NCBI GenBank assembly: GCA_022843125.1
Contig: JALHOG010000019.1
Coordinates: 1 to 64,000, forward strand
Direction of reading: 5' to 3'
Source of the DNA: Ilumatobacteraceae bacterium
GTDB lineage: Bacteria > Actinomycetota > Acidimicrobiia > Acidimicrobiales > Ilumatobacteraceae
DNA: 64,000 bases
Shown: in pieces, positions 47,850 to 59,097 of the stretch
Numbering within the stretch: position 1 is the stretch's first letter
Layout: each line of letters opens with the position of its first letter
Notes under the pieces: model-generated
Told to the model about the DNA's origin: nothing
Databases searched by the model: none
What the model saw: only the letters and a program-made list of their open reading frames with translations
Made by a program: the position numbers and the translations under genes

Positions 47850-48884
47850 ATGGTGACCCGCCGCGTCGTTCCCGTGCTCGTCGTCCCCCTCCTCGTCGTG
47901 GGAGCCGTCGCATGCGGTGGCGGAACGACCGACTCCGAGGTGCCGGCCGCCGAACCAACCACACCGGCGACGTCGATGGCGACGCCGGCGACCACCGCAG
48001 CCGAGGTGGCCGGGGCGACCAGGACGATCGAGACCATCGACGGGCCTGTCGAGGTGCCGGCCGAGCCACAGCGCATCGTCGCTCTGCAGGACCAGAACGC
48101 GATGCTCCCGCTGCTCGAGCTCGGGGTCGTCCCCGTCGCGTCTGCGGGCGTCGTCGGGCCCGATGGCGATGGCGTGTTCCGTCGGGTCGACGACTTCGAC
48201 ACCAGCGCGATCGCCTGGATCGGCGACATCACCGAGCCCAACATCGAGGCGGTGGCCGAACAGCGACCCGACCTCATCGTCGGCGATGCGTTCAGCGGTT
48301 CGGACCAACTCGACCAGTTGCGCGGAATCGCGCCGGTGGTGCGCATCGATCCGTTCGGGCGGCCGCTCGTCGACGCGCTCGCACAGTGGGCCGATCTGGT
48401 GGGCCGGAGTGAGCAGGCTGCCGAGTTCCGAGCCGCGTACGACGACCGCGTCGCCGAGGTCGTCGCCGCGATCGGTGATCCGGGCGAGATCACGATCGCG
48501 GTCGTGTCGGCCTACGACGGCGGGTCGCTCTTCTACTACGAAGACGGTGCCCAGGCGACGGCGCAGGTGGTCGACGACCTGGGACTCGATCGCCCCGACA
48601 CTCGCGACCCCGCCGGCGAGTTCAGCGTCGAGACCTTCCCCGAGCACGTCGCCGACTTCGTGGTCGTGCTCGACTACGGCGGGATCGAGGACCCCGACAG
48701 CGACATCGGTGCCTTCGTCGGGTCGCCGCTGTTCCTGGGCCACCCCGCGGTCGCCGCCGGTCAGTGGGCCCGCATCGACGGCACGCAGACCGTCGGGTCG
48801 GGCTGGTCGAAGCTGCAGAACCTCCTCGACGTGCTCGAGCCGCTGCTGACCGACGCCGACCTCGACCGCTCGATCGACCCGTGA
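47850..48884 (+). CDS. Iron-siderophore ABC substrate-binding lipoprotein
   Basis: Lipobox VVGAVACGG; VEVPAEPQRIVALQDQNAMLPLLELGVVPVASAG. Confidence 0.92.
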   Translation: MVTRRVVPVLVVPLLVVGAVACGGGTTDSEVPAAEPTTPATSMATPATTAAEVAGATRTIETIDGPVEVPAEPQRIVALQDQNAMLPLLELGVVPVASAGVVGPDGDGVFRRVDDFDTSAIAWIGDITEPNIEAVAEQRPDLIVGDAFSGSDQLDQLRGIAPVVRIDPFGRPLVDALAQWADLVGRSEQAAEFRAAYDDRVAEVVAAIGDPGEITIAVVSAYDGGSLFYYEDGAQATAQVVDDLGLDRPDTRDPAGEFSVETFPEHVADFVVVLDYGGIEDPDSDIGAFVGSPLFLGHPAVAAGQWARIDGTQTVGSGWSKLQNLLDVLEPLLTDADLDRSIDP

Positions 48885-49882
48885 CCGACGTGCACCGCGC
48901 CCGGGTGTACCACGGGGTGGCCCCGACCGGAGGTCCGGGCGAGTGGGCCGCCGCGGTGCTGCAGCAGCGCTACGACCGGTGGGCGGACCACGACGCGGAC
49001 GGCGAACCTGCGCCCGGACGGTGGATGTCGGTCGGTGACGTGGTCGCCGGCGGCTGCCGATGGTTGCGCGAACTGCATCCCACGGTGATGTCGGAGTACA
49101 CCGCCCCGCCCGACACGGCGGCCACCTACCTGGCCGGTTGGTACGCGGGCGCGTTGGCCGATGTGGTCGGGTACGGCCTCGCGACGGCGGGGGCCGGGAT
49201 CGTGCTGCGTCCCGAGGCCGTGCGATTGCGCGTTCACCCGGACGGCTGGGTCGATCGGATCGAGTTGGACTTGCCGACTGCGGTCGTGCCCGACGGGCAC
49301 CCGTGGGCCGGGCGACCCGACGTCGACGTGGTCGACGCCGACGAGATGCTGCGCCGCTGTGTCACCGCGCTGATCGAGGTCGTCGCCCCGATCGTGGACG
49401 GCTGTCACGGCCTGGCCAGGGTCGGGCGGGTCGGGTTGTGGAACGAGGTGGCCGACCATCTCGGGCTGGCGTTCGACGAGGCGGTGCCGGCGGTCGAGTC
49501 GGTGCGCGATCTGTTGCTCGCGTCGGTCGCGGTGCCCGACGTGCCGTGGCGCGCACGGCCGCGCATCGAGATCGTCGACGACGAGGTGCTCGGCCCGGCG
49601 CTGATCCGGCGCAAGGGCGGGTGCTGCCTGGCGTACCAGTGCGACCACGATGCCGGTGCCGACGAGATCGTCGACCCCGACCGGCTCGCGTTTCGTGAGC
49701 GGTTCGGCGCCGACACCCACGGCCCGCACTACTGCACCACCTGCAAGTTCCGCGACCCCGACGACTCACGCGACCGCCAGCTCTTCTGGCGCCGCCTCGA
49801 GTTCCAGCGCCGAACCCCTTCCGGTCACCAAACCGGGGAGGCGGTGCCGCCGAATGGTGACCAGAACGGGGTTGGGGAGTGA
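48881..49882 (+). CDS. FhuF-like [2Fe-2S] ferric-siderophore reductase family protein
   Basis: C-terminal cysteine cluster RRKGGCCLAYQC...HYCTTCKFRDPDDSRDRQLFWRR; ATGA-type (GTGA) overlap with SBP gene. Confidence 0.75.
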   Translation: MTDVHRARVYHGVAPTGGPGEWAAAVLQQRYDRWADHDADGEPAPGRWMSVGDVVAGGCRWLRELHPTVMSEYTAPPDTAATYLAGWYAGALADVVGYGLATAGAGIVLRPEAVRLRVHPDGWVDRIELDLPTAVVPDGHPWAGRPDVDVVDADEMLRRCVTALIEVVAPIVDGCHGLARVGRVGLWNEVADHLGLAFDEAVPAVESVRDLLLASVAVPDVPWRARPRIEIVDDEVLGPALIRRKGGCCLAYQCDHDAGADEIVDPDRLAFRERFGADTHGPHYCTTCKFRDPDDSRDRQLFWRRLEFQRRTPSGHQTGEAVPPNGDQNGVGE

Positions 49883-50040
49883 TGCAGGGGCAGTACGGGA
49901 CGGTGGTCGACCTGCTCGCCGAGCGCAAAATCGACCGTGAGGCTGCGTCGATCTCGCCGCACTGGCGTCGCGACCACACCGACGAAGCCTGGCGTGAGAT
50001 CAAGAGCCAATGGCTCGCCGAACAGGCAGCCGACATCTGA
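49882..50040 (+). CDS. Small 52-aa protein, translationally coupled to the FhuF-like gene
   Basis: TGATG overlap; MQGQYGTVVDLLAERKIDREAASISPHWRRDHTDEAWREIKSQWLAEQAADI; below ORF-track length cutoff. Confidence 0.6.
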   Translation: MQGQYGTVVDLLAERKIDREAASISPHWRRDHTDEAWREIKSQWLAEQAADI

Positions 50041-50060
50041 CGCATGGCGTAGCGTCATGG

Positions 50061-50091
50061 TTGACAGTCAGTATTAGGAGTGCTTAACATA
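50061..50091 (+). promoter_or_regulatory. Promoter TTGACA-N17-TTAACA with DtxR/IdeR-like box TATTAGGAGTGCTTAACATA
   Basis: -35 at 50061, -10 at 50084, box 50072-50091. Confidence 0.75.
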
Positions 50092-50134
50092 CGGCGGACA
50101 TCAGCACGTCACTCGTTCGTGAAACGGAGCACCG

Positions 50135-50398
50135 ATGACACTGCTCACCACGCCCGCCCCTGTCCTCAGACCTGCGCCGCGGCCGCTGACCGCCCGCGAA
50201 CGCCGGATCATCGACGACATCACCCGACGAGAGTTCGTGATCGGCGGGGTTGCGTTGGCGGGCCTGGTCGCCGCCGGTTGCGGCGGCGACGATGCGGACG
50301 GTTCCGCCGACGACGTCTCCGAGACCCGCCCGACGTCGGCCATGTCGATCCTCGACGACATCAGCTCCTGGGCCGACCAGCTCCGCAGCGGCGCCTGA
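50135..50398 (+). CDS. Small Tat-type lipoprotein (87 aa)
   Basis: DDITRREFVIGGVALAGLVAAGCGGDD: RR motif plus lipobox; short mature region. Confidence 0.65.
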   Translation: MTLLTTPAPVLRPAPRPLTARERRIIDDITRREFVIGGVALAGLVAAGCGGDDADGSADDVSETRPTSAMSILDDISSWADQLRSGA

Positions 50399-50456
50399 GC
50401 GTCGTTCGTTCCCAGCTCCCCACGACCACCCGTCACCGTCGAAGGATTCTCCACCC

Positions 50457-51497
50457 ATGCCCGCTGCAATCTGCAACGCCCGCCCCACCAGTCGCATCGA
50501 GATGCGCACTCCGGGCGTCGGTACCGTCCGGCACCTCGACGTCGTCGATGCGGCCACCCGTCGTCAGTTCATCACCATGCTCGCCGCCGCAGGGCTGCTC
50601 ACGGCGTGCGGTGATGACGGTGACGGCGATGGAGCCGGCGTAGGCGACTCCGGCGACACCATCGAGGTCACGAACGCGTTCGGGACGTTCCAAGTGCCGC
50701 TCGCCCCGCAGCGTGTCATCGGGCTGGAGGGTCGTCGCGACTTCGAAACGGCACTTGCGCTCGGCCTGTCACCGATCGCCATCGGGTCCAACGCGATCGA
50801 CGGCGGCGAACTCGCCCCGTTCATCGACTTCGACCTCACCGACGTCGAGGTGATCGAGCAGACCGAGCCGAACCTCGAGCTCATTCTGTCCCTGCGGCCC
50901 GATCTGATCCTGACCCGCAGCAGCAACATCGAGGGGCTCCTCGACGATCTGCGACCCATCGCTCCGCTGATTCCCGTCGCGCCGGATGGTCCCTGGCGGA
51001 CCGATCTCGAAGGCGTCGCAGCCGCGCTCGATCGCACCGAGCGCCTCGCCGAGGTGCTAGCCGCATACGACGAGCAGGTCGATGAGATCCGGACCCGTCA
51101 CGCCGACCGGGTCGACAGCGCCGTGCTCGCCATCGTCCAGTACGTCGCCGGAGACCGCTTCTATTCATCGTCGGCGTCCGGCTTCTACCTGCAGGTCCAG
51201 ACCCTCGCCGACCTGGGTGGCGTTCACCTGCCGTTCCTCGACGGCGGTGGTTCGGTGCTCTTCGACGAGGGCTTCTCGCCAGAGGAGACGGGCCGACTCG
51301 CCGATGCCGACGCGATCCTCGTCATCGGCACCGCCGATGATCATGCGGAACTCGCCGACAGCCCGCTCTGGCAGCAGTTGCCGGCCGTCACGGCGAACCG
51401 GGTCGTCGAGACCGACTTCCGGACCAACTATGGCTCGGTGTACGCCGCGACGGCGTGCCTCGATCTGCTCGACCAGGTGTACGGCACTCTCGCCTGA
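50457..51497 (+). CDS. Iron-siderophore ABC substrate-binding lipoprotein (Tat-like signal)
   Basis: AATRRQFITMLAAAGLLTACGDD; FQVPLAPQRVIGLEGRRDFETALALGLSPIAIGSN. Confidence 0.92.
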   Translation: MPAAICNARPTSRIEMRTPGVGTVRHLDVVDAATRRQFITMLAAAGLLTACGDDGDGDGAGVGDSGDTIEVTNAFGTFQVPLAPQRVIGLEGRRDFETALALGLSPIAIGSNAIDGGELAPFIDFDLTDVEVIEQTEPNLELILSLRPDLILTRSSNIEGLLDDLRPIAPLIPVAPDGPWRTDLEGVAAALDRTERLAEVLAAYDEQVDEIRTRHADRVDSAVLAIVQYVAGDRFYSSSASGFYLQVQTLADLGGVHLPFLDGGGSVLFDEGFSPEETGRLADADAILVIGTADDHAELADSPLWQQLPAVTANRVVETDFRTNYGSVYAATACLDLLDQVYGTLA

Positions 51498-51511
51498 TGC
51501 GCCGCTCGTGA

Positions 51512-53200
51512 GTGGCTGACGACGTGAGCGGACGCGGAGGGCGGCGGGCGGGTTGGCGGCTGCTCGGGCGGTTGCTGCGCGAGCAGCGGCGCGTGCTGGT
51601 GCCGGGCGTGATCGGTGGCCTGGTGTGGCAGGCCGCCGGGATCATCGTGCCCGTCATCATCGGCTGGATCATCGACGACGGCATCACGGCCGGTGATCGT
51701 CGGGTGGTCTGGACCGGGGTCGCCGTGATCGTCGGGGCGGGTGCGCTCGAGGCGATCGGCGCCGCGTTCCGCCATCGGGCTGCGTGCACGGCCGACGAAC
51801 TCGGGAAGGTGACGATGCGCGATGCGCTCGTCGCTGCCGCCGTGGCCGACGAGCGCGGGCCCGCCGCCGAGCTGTCACCCGGTGAGCTCCTCGGGCGCGC
51901 CACCGGCGACGTCGAGGAGCTCGGCTCGTTCCTCGACGCTGTGTCGCACACCGTCGCCCATCTCGTGGCGGTGCCCGCTGTCGTCGTGGTGCTGGCGTTC
52001 ATCGATTGGCCGCTCGCGCTGGTGGTGGGTGTGCTCGTGCCGGCGCTGGCGTTGACGATGTGGCGGTATTCGGCGTCGTGGGAAGTGCGCAGCGCCGAGG
52101 TGCGCCGGGCGTTCGACGCCGCCTCGGCAGCGTCAGAGGAACTGGTCGAGGGGTTCCGCGTGACCGCCGGTCTCGGCGTGTCCGACGTGATGGCCGATCG
52201 CTGTGCCGGGCGCTCCGAGGTGCTCCGCGCTGCGTCGGTGCGACGGGCACGGCTCTGGATGCTGTTCGAGCCGGTGGTCGAAGGGCTGTCGCTCGTCGCC
52301 GTGACCGTCGTGGTGTGGCTCGGTGGTCTGCGGGTGATCGACGGGCAGCTCTCGACCGGCGCGCTCGTCACCGCCGTCGGGTTGGCGCTGTTCCTCACCT
52401 GGCCGGTGCGGACGTTGGGGGAGCGGATCGTGACCGTGCAGATGGCGCTCGCGTCGGCTGCCCGGCTGGCCGAGCTGCTGTCGAGCGGGGCGCCAGCCCT
52501 GCACGACGACCGTGAGGCGCTCCCGCCGGACGGCGCCGCTCGCCCCGTCGGCGTCGAACTCGTCGACGTCGTCGTCGAGCGGCACGGGTCGCTCGTGATC
52601 GACCGTGCGACGGTGCACCTCACACCTGGCTCGTTCGCCGTGCTCACCGGTGAGGTCGGTGCCGGCAAGTCGACGCTGCTCGCTGCGCTCAGCGGGGAGA
52701 TCGAACTCGGATCCGGCGTGGTCCGTCTCGGCGGCGTCGACGTCGGCGACTGGTCCGGGGCGGCGCGCCGGCGAGCGGTGATCCGCGTCGGCCCGGCCCC
52801 GTTCCTGTTCGCCGGGTCGATCGCCGACAACGTCCGGTTCGGTGCACCGACGGCGTCCGACGGCGATGTGCGGCGGGCGCTGCTCACGGCCGACGCGCTC
52901 GAGTTCGTCGACGCGCTCCCTGACGGGGTCGACACCGTCCTCGGTGAGCGCGGCATCACGCTGTCGGGTGGGCAGCGGCAGCGGCTGGGACTAGCTCGCG
53001 CCCTGGCGGCCCAGCCCGATGTGCTGCTGCTCGACGGTGCGGTCAGCGCCGTCGATCCTGCCCGGGAGCTCCGGATCCTCGCAGCGATCACCGAGGCGTA
53101 TCGCGATCGGCTGGTCGTGGTGGTCACCACCCATCCCGACGCCGGCCGGCTCGCCACGGTCCACCTCGATCTCGCCCACCGGTCGCTGGCGGTGCGATGA
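51512..53200 (+). CDS. ABC exporter-fold half-transporter 1 (degenerate Walker B: LLLDGAVSAVD)
   Basis: TM domain plus NBD: GEVGAGKSTLLAALSG, LSGGQRQRLGLARALA, VLLLDGAVSAVD. Confidence 0.93.
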   Translation: MADDVSGRGGRRAGWRLLGRLLREQRRVLVPGVIGGLVWQAAGIIVPVIIGWIIDDGITAGDRRVVWTGVAVIVGAGALEAIGAAFRHRAACTADELGKVTMRDALVAAAVADERGPAAELSPGELLGRATGDVEELGSFLDAVSHTVAHLVAVPAVVVVLAFIDWPLALVVGVLVPALALTMWRYSASWEVRSAEVRRAFDAASAASEELVEGFRVTAGLGVSDVMADRCAGRSEVLRAASVRRARLWMLFEPVVEGLSLVAVTVVVWLGGLRVIDGQLSTGALVTAVGLALFLTWPVRTLGERIVTVQMALASAARLAELLSSGAPALHDDREALPPDGAARPVGVELVDVVVERHGSLVIDRATVHLTPGSFAVLTGEVGAGKSTLLAALSGEIELGSGVVRLGGVDVGDWSGAARRRAVIRVGPAPFLFAGSIADNVRFGAPTASDGDVRRALLTADALEFVDALPDGVDTVLGERGITLSGGQRQRLGLARALAAQPDVLLLDGAVSAVDPARELRILAAITEAYRDRLVVVVTTHPDAGRLATVHLDLAHRSLAVR

Positions 53201-54954
53201 CCGACGGCGCCGCACCGATCCCGCTGCGGAGAGGTGCGGGCGCGCGCCTGCTCGGTCCGCTGCTCCGCTGCCAATGGCGGCGGCTCGCCGTCGTCGTCGT
53301 GATCATCGGGGTCTCGGCGGTGGCGACGGCGGCGGTCCCGGTGCTCGTGGAGCGCGCCGTCGACGCAGCGGATCGTCGGGATCGGTCGGCCCTGCTCTCG
53401 GCCACGGGCTGGTTCACGGCCGTCACGGTCGTCGGAGCGCTCGTGAACGGCGCACGCCTGTGGCTGGTCACGGTCGTCGGCCAGGACGCGCTCCACGGGG
53501 TGCGAACGCGAGCCACCCGCAGTCTGGGTTCGTTGCCGATCGCCGACTTCGAGCGGATCCGACGCGGCGACGTCGTCGCCCGTGTCACCAGCGACGTCGA
53601 CCGCCTGGAAAGCGCTGCGTCGGAAGGCGTGCCGTTCGTGGTGAGCGCCGGGGTGAACCTCGTCGCCGCGACGGTGGGGTTGGTGATCGTGTCGCCCACC
53701 CTGGCCCTGGTCGCCCTGATCGTGGTGCCGCCGATGGTGGCTGCGGCCCGCTGGCTCGTGACGCACAGTCGCGGCGTGTACCCGCGGGCACGACGCGTCA
53801 ACGGGGAGATGATCGCCGAGCTCGCCGAGACCGTCGAGGGCGCCGACGAGATCCGTGCCTTCGGTCGTGCCGGTGACCGGCGCCGACGTTTCCGGGAGTC
53901 CAACCGGCTCGCGGCCGAGGCGAGCCTCGCCGGCATGCGGATGCGGATGCGGTTCTACGCGATGACCACGATGAGCCAGTCGACCGTGACCGCGGTCGTG
54001 GTCGTGGTCGCCGCGACCATGGCGCTCGAGGGCAGTGTGAGCGCCGGCGTGGTCGCCGCAGCGGTCGTGGGCGTGACCCGCGTGTTCGAGCCGCTCGCCG
54101 AGCTCGTGCAGTACATCGACCAGATCCAGTCGACCCGAGCGGCGCTCGACCGGGTCGCGGCTGTCGCGGAGCTCGGGCGTGGCGTCCCCGATGCGTCCGG
54201 TCGGTGGTCGCACGGTGGTCGCGACGCTGACGTGGACCTCGATGACGTGCACCTCGCTGACGTGGATCTCGACGACGTCTCGTTCGAGTACGTGTCAGGC
54301 CGCCCGGTCCTGCACGGTCTGACGCTGCACCTCGTCGCCGGCTCGACGACCGCGATCATCGGTGACACCGGAGCGGGCAAGTCGACGATCGCTCGGCTGA
54401 TCACCGGGCTCGCCGCGCCCACGGCCGGCACCGTCCGGGTCGGTGGTGTCGGGATCGCTGTGCTGTCACCGCTCGATCGCCGCCGGCTGGTGGTCACCGT
54501 GCTGCAGGAGGGGTTCTGCGTCGACGGGACCGTCGCCGACAACGTCCGGCTCGCCGATCCTGCGGCGAGCGACGTGGCGGTGGTCGATGCGCTCCGGCAC
54601 TCGGGTGGTGACTGGTGGCGGAGGCTCCCTGACGGGCTCGACACCCGGGTCGGGACCGGTGGTCACTCGCTCTCGGACGGCGAGCGCCAGCTGCTCGCCC
54701 TCGCTCGTGTCGTGCTCCTCGACCCGCGCGTCGTCGTCCTCGACGAGGCGACGAGCCTGCTCGACCCCGACACCGAGGCGGAGGTGGCTGCAGCGCTCGA
54801 GCGCATCTTCGCCGACCGGACCGTCGTGATCATCGCCCACCGCAGAGCGACCGCCGCCCGTTGTTCACGCGTCGTCCACCTGGCGGCGGGTCGCGTCATC
54901 GCCGACGGTCCACCCGCGATCGTGCTCGCGAGCGATCATCCGGTGACCGGGTGA
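53197..54954 (+). CDS. ABC exporter-fold half-transporter 2
   Basis: GDTGAGKSTIARLITGL, HSLSDGERQLLALARVVL, VVVLDEATSLLD; overlaps upstream gene. Confidence 0.93.
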   Translation: MTDGAAPIPLRRGAGARLLGPLLRCQWRRLAVVVVIIGVSAVATAAVPVLVERAVDAADRRDRSALLSATGWFTAVTVVGALVNGARLWLVTVVGQDALHGVRTRATRSLGSLPIADFERIRRGDVVARVTSDVDRLESAASEGVPFVVSAGVNLVAATVGLVIVSPTLALVALIVVPPMVAAARWLVTHSRGVYPRARRVNGEMIAELAETVEGADEIRAFGRAGDRRRRFRESNRLAAEASLAGMRMRMRFYAMTTMSQSTVTAVVVVVAATMALEGSVSAGVVAAAVVGVTRVFEPLAELVQYIDQIQSTRAALDRVAAVAELGRGVPDASGRWSHGGRDADVDLDDVHLADVDLDDVSFEYVSGRPVLHGLTLHLVAGSTTAIIGDTGAGKSTIARLITGLAAPTAGTVRVGGVGIAVLSPLDRRRLVVTVLQEGFCVDGTVADNVRLADPAASDVAVVDALRHSGGDWWRRLPDGLDTRVGTGGHSLSDGERQLLALARVVLLDPRVVVLDEATSLLDPDTEAEVAAALERIFADRTVVIIAHRRATAARCSRVVHLAAGRVIADGPPAIVLASDHPVTG

Positions 54955-55613
54955 ACGGCGGTCGCGAGGCGTTCGAGGGCGCCGGGCGTGCGGGTGCCCC
55001 ACCACACGAGGTCCTTGCCGTCGACGAAGACGACGGGTGCGATCACCTCGAGTTCGGCCCGGTGGCGTTCGGCGAACGGGTACGGCTCTGACGGGGCGAG
55101 CACGACGGCGGGCCGTCGGGCCGCCGCGTCTTCCAGGGTGATGGTCGGGTAGGCGCCGTCATCTGCGAAGACGTTGGTGATGCCGAGCCGCGTCAGTACG
55201 TCCGACCCGTACGTCGGCGCGCCGAGCGCCATCCATGGGCGCTTCCAGATCGGCACGAACGCTCTCGACCGGGGCGGCACCGGCGCGGGGAGTGGGGGCA
55301 TCGTCCAGTCGACGCCGACGCGAGCCGCGAGTGGCTCGAGTTGCGCACCGACGTCGTCGACGGACGTGATTCGCAGGACCCACACGTCGACGCCGGCCGC
55401 AACCAGCGCGGCGTGATCCTCTCGGCGGTTCTCCTCGGCGTCGACGATGACGAGATCAGGGGCGAGGTCGACGATGGCAGCAAGGTCGGGGTCCTTCGTG
55501 CCGCCCACGTGACGCAGGTCGGGCTGCTCGCAGAAGCGGGTGCACGCCGCCGGTCGAACGTCCCAGTCGAGCAACGTCTCGGTCATCGAGGGCACGAGGC
55601 TGACGATCCGCAT
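54936..55613 (-). CDS. Helical-backbone metal receptor-type SBP homologue lacking an obvious signal peptide
   Basis: MRIVSLVPSMTETLLDWDVRPAACTRFCEQP...VGGTKDPDLAAIVDLAPDLVIVDAEENRREDHAALVAAG. Confidence 0.85.
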   Translation of the reverse strand: MRIVSLVPSMTETLLDWDVRPAACTRFCEQPDLRHVGGTKDPDLAAIVDLAPDLVIVDAEENRREDHAALVAAGVDVWVLRITSVDDVGAQLEPLAARVGVDWTMPPLPAPVPPRSRAFVPIWKRPWMALGAPTYGSDVLTRLGITNVFADDGAYPTITLEDAAARRPAVVLAPSEPYPFAERHRAELEVIAPVVFVDGKDLVWWGTRTPGALERLATAVHPVTG

Positions 55614-55674
55614 GTCGTGATTCAACCAGTGCGACGGGCGTGACGCCCGATGACGGTGTTCTTGACGAATCTAA

Positions 55675-55695
55675 TTCTTGACTCAGTCCACAATC
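55675..55695 (+). promoter_or_regulatory. Putative FurA box/promoter TTCTTGACTCAGTCCACAATC
   Basis: Resembles the actinobacterial furA-katG autoregulatory region (TCTTGACT...); directly upstream of furA-like gene. Confidence 0.6.
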
Positions 55696-55712
55696 GGGCG
55701 TATGGTCCAACC

Positions 55713-58444
<2,732 letters not shown>

Positions 58445-58455
58445 TCGGCTGCCGT

Positions 58456-58486
58456 CAGGAGGGCGGCCAATCGGGTCGCCCTCCTG
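58456..58486 (+). terminator. Terminator hairpin after katG
   Basis: caggagggcg-gccaatcgggt-cgccctcctg, perfect 10-bp stem. Confidence 0.8.
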
Positions 58487-58505
58487 AAGCATTACTTCCG
58501 CCTTG

Positions 58506-58524
58506 TATTAGGGTGACCTAACAC
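58506..58524 (+). promoter_or_regulatory. DtxR/IdeR-like iron box TATTAGGGTGACCTAACAC
   Basis: TTAGG...CCTAA palindromic core; upstream of heme/iron operon. Confidence 0.8.
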
Positions 58525-58527
58525 CTA

Positions 58528-58547
58528 CTCTTCACATCTGTGAAGAG
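58528..58547. promoter_or_regulatory. Perfect 20-bp palindrome CTCTTCACA-TC-TGTGAAGAG overlapping the GTG start at 58540
   Basis: Direct reading ctcttcacatctgtgaagag. Confidence 0.85.
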
Positions 58548-59097
58548 TACGGAACCCCACGCCCGAGCCGTCGAGGCCCATCGGTTGGCTGCATGTCTGG
58601 TGCACTCCGTGGTCGGGGCGGTCGCCATCGTCGTCACATCGTCCGGCGAGCGCTTGCTGGTCGCACACCACCGCACCGATGCGAGCCTCGACCCGTGCCA
58701 GCTCCGCGCCGGGCTCACTGCGCCCACCCGGCTGGGGGTGCCACATCTCGCTGATGTCGTGACGACGATCGAGATCGCGGGCGGCCTCGTCGACATCGGT
58801 GGCGGGCTCTATCAGCGCAGCCATCCCGGCGCCCACGACGAGCGCTGGTTCGTCACGCCGCTCGCAGCCGACCGCGTCGCGACGATCGTCGCCGAGTGCC
58901 CGCTCCAACTGCCCGACGGGTCGATCAGCGTACGCGTGGTCGCCGACACCGTCCTCGCGGTCAGCGCCGTGTGCCTCGTCGCCGGACCGGGTTTCGGCTA
59001 CCGCCTCGACGAGGCGGCGTTCTGGCTGCACGCGGCCTGTCTCGTCGACGAACTGATCGACGGGTCGATGAGCACCGGTGCGCCGCGGACCGCATGA
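58540..59097 (+). CDS. Hypothetical protein, first gene of heme/iron operon
   Basis: GTG start; MKSTEPHARAVEAHRLAACLVHSVVGAVAIVV...; ATGA overlap with HmuT-like gene. Confidence 0.7.
   Translation: MKSTEPHARAVEAHRLAACLVHSVVGAVAIVVTSSGERLLVAHHRTDASLDPCQLRAGLTAPTRLGVPHLADVVTTIEIAGGLVDIGGGLYQRSHPGAHDERWFVTPLAADRVATIVAECPLQLPDGSISVRVVADTVLAVSAVCLVAGPGFGYRLDEAAFWLHAACLVDELIDGSMSTGAPRTA

Noticed and set aside
49824-49863. Inverted repeat ggtcacc...ggtgacc near the end of the FhuF-like gene
   Set aside because: Lies within coding sequence with a long spacer; no independent support for function
51388-54252. 954-aa minus-strand ORF
   Set aside because: Antisense to two clear ABC transporter genes; Ser/Thr/Arg-rich shadow ORF
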